A DNA stretch of 64,000 nucleotides from an uncultured Bacilli bacterium. GTDB lineage: Bacteria > Bacillota_I > Bacilli_A > RF39 > UBA660. The translations under genes were made by a program, and so were the position numbers. The stretch covers positions 21,397-85,396 of the forward strand of contig CAKOYD010000006.1 of NCBI GenBank assembly GCA_934130545.1, given 5' to 3'. Below the pieces are notes generated by a model. That model did not search any database and was not told the DNA's origin. It worked only from the letters and a program-made list of their open reading frames with translations. Shown in pieces: positions 63,800-64,000 of this stretch (the stretch's first letter is position 1; each line of letters opens with the position of its first letter).

Positions 63800-64000
63800 G
63801 TGAAGTTTTATAAAGATTTTAAAGTCAATGAAGGAGCTTTTGTCCTCAAGGAAATACTTGAAGTTATGTATGTTAGTGAAAGTATTTCTTTACCACCCTA
63901 TATATAGGAAAGTAATTAATCTGCAAAAAGCACTTTGTGACTATTTAGAAGGTGGCTATCCTGATATTGATATGGATGATAATCATCTTTTTAGAAGATG
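63800..64000 (+). CDS. Unresolved gene at the right edge, possibly frameshifted
   Basis: A GTG at 63800 with a strong GAGGTGAT ribosome binding site opens a 36-codon frame (VKFYKDFKVNEGAFVLKEIL...) that stops at 63907. A second frame, open from ATG 63828 to the window end, gives a plausible soluble C-terminal part (VINLQKALCDYLEGGYPDID). The two could be one gene split by a frameshift near 63880-63905, or a leader peptide plus a separate gene. Family unknown. Confidence 0.35.

Noticed and set aside
1..64000. Alternative genetic code with TGA as Trp
   Set aside because: TGA ends mobC and tsaE at the expected places, and the only Trp tRNA has a CCA anticodon.

Overview
The window is AT-rich DNA from a low-GC, endospore-forming member of the Bacillota. 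Evidence for this is Spo0A with an exact 0A box upstream of its gene, a GerA-type germinant receptor operon, a SleB/CwlJ-type cortex hydrolase, a lipoteichoic acid synthase-like enzyme, a FemX-like cell wall transferase and a Bacillus/Staphylococcus-style EssC. The gene content looks like a Bacilli lineage with a compact genome, but genus cannot be set from the sequence. The standard code is used: TGA is a stop in core and accessory genes (for example tsaE and mobC), and the only Trp tRNA seen has a CCA anticodon.

Positions 1 to about 24,500 are one end of an integrative conjugative element (ICE) of the Tn1549/clostridial type, with every gene reading leftwards. From the chromosome junction inwards it carries a tyrosine integrase, ParA/ParB, a surface-adhesin module (secreted Cys protein, thioester/CnaB adhesin, dedicated sortase), small unknown genes, a 2,362-residue ArdC-methylase-helicase protein, an XRE regulator, a TOPRIM protein, MobC and relaxase with a candidate oriT, PcfB, an ArdC-like protein, the VirD4 coupling protein, a VirB2-like small membrane protein and a VirB6-like protein. 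The rest of the element lies off the left edge. Its right end abuts the 3' end of secA and carries five copies of a 9-mer around a palindromic core, as expected for integrase arm sites.

Positions 24,528 to 44,104 are chromosomal genes, almost all leftward: secA, a type VII secretion pair (yukD-like and essC) wedged between secA and hpf, fhs, a DHH phosphoesterase, ackA, a CBS-containing pyrophosphatase, a flippase-like membrane protein, spo0A, tpiA, a lipid glycosyltransferase and pgk. A 910-bp gene-free interval at 44,105-45,014 holds a consensus promoter, many inverted repeats and two terminators, and is best read as a roughly 500-550 nt structured noncoding RNA.

Positions 45,015 to 63,225 hold tmcAL, a femX-like gene, an LTA synthase, tRNA-Asn, the tsaE-tsaB-rimI-tsaD cluster for tRNA t6A, a class B sortase, an S41 protease, the gerA operon and a cortex hydrolase. 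A four-gene operon (60,268-63,225) then encodes WXG100-like proteins. One of them is a WXG domain on a 33-bp-repeat-encoded stalk with a C-terminal membrane anchor, probably exported through the EssC machine 30 kb away.

The right edge has a tRNA-Trp gene preceded by a lone 5' half of another tRNA-Trp and integrase-arm-like repeats, which looks like the scar of a lost integrative element.

The strongest candidates for new biology are the membrane-tethered WXG operon with a split type VII system, the long structured RNA, and the tRNA-Trp scar.
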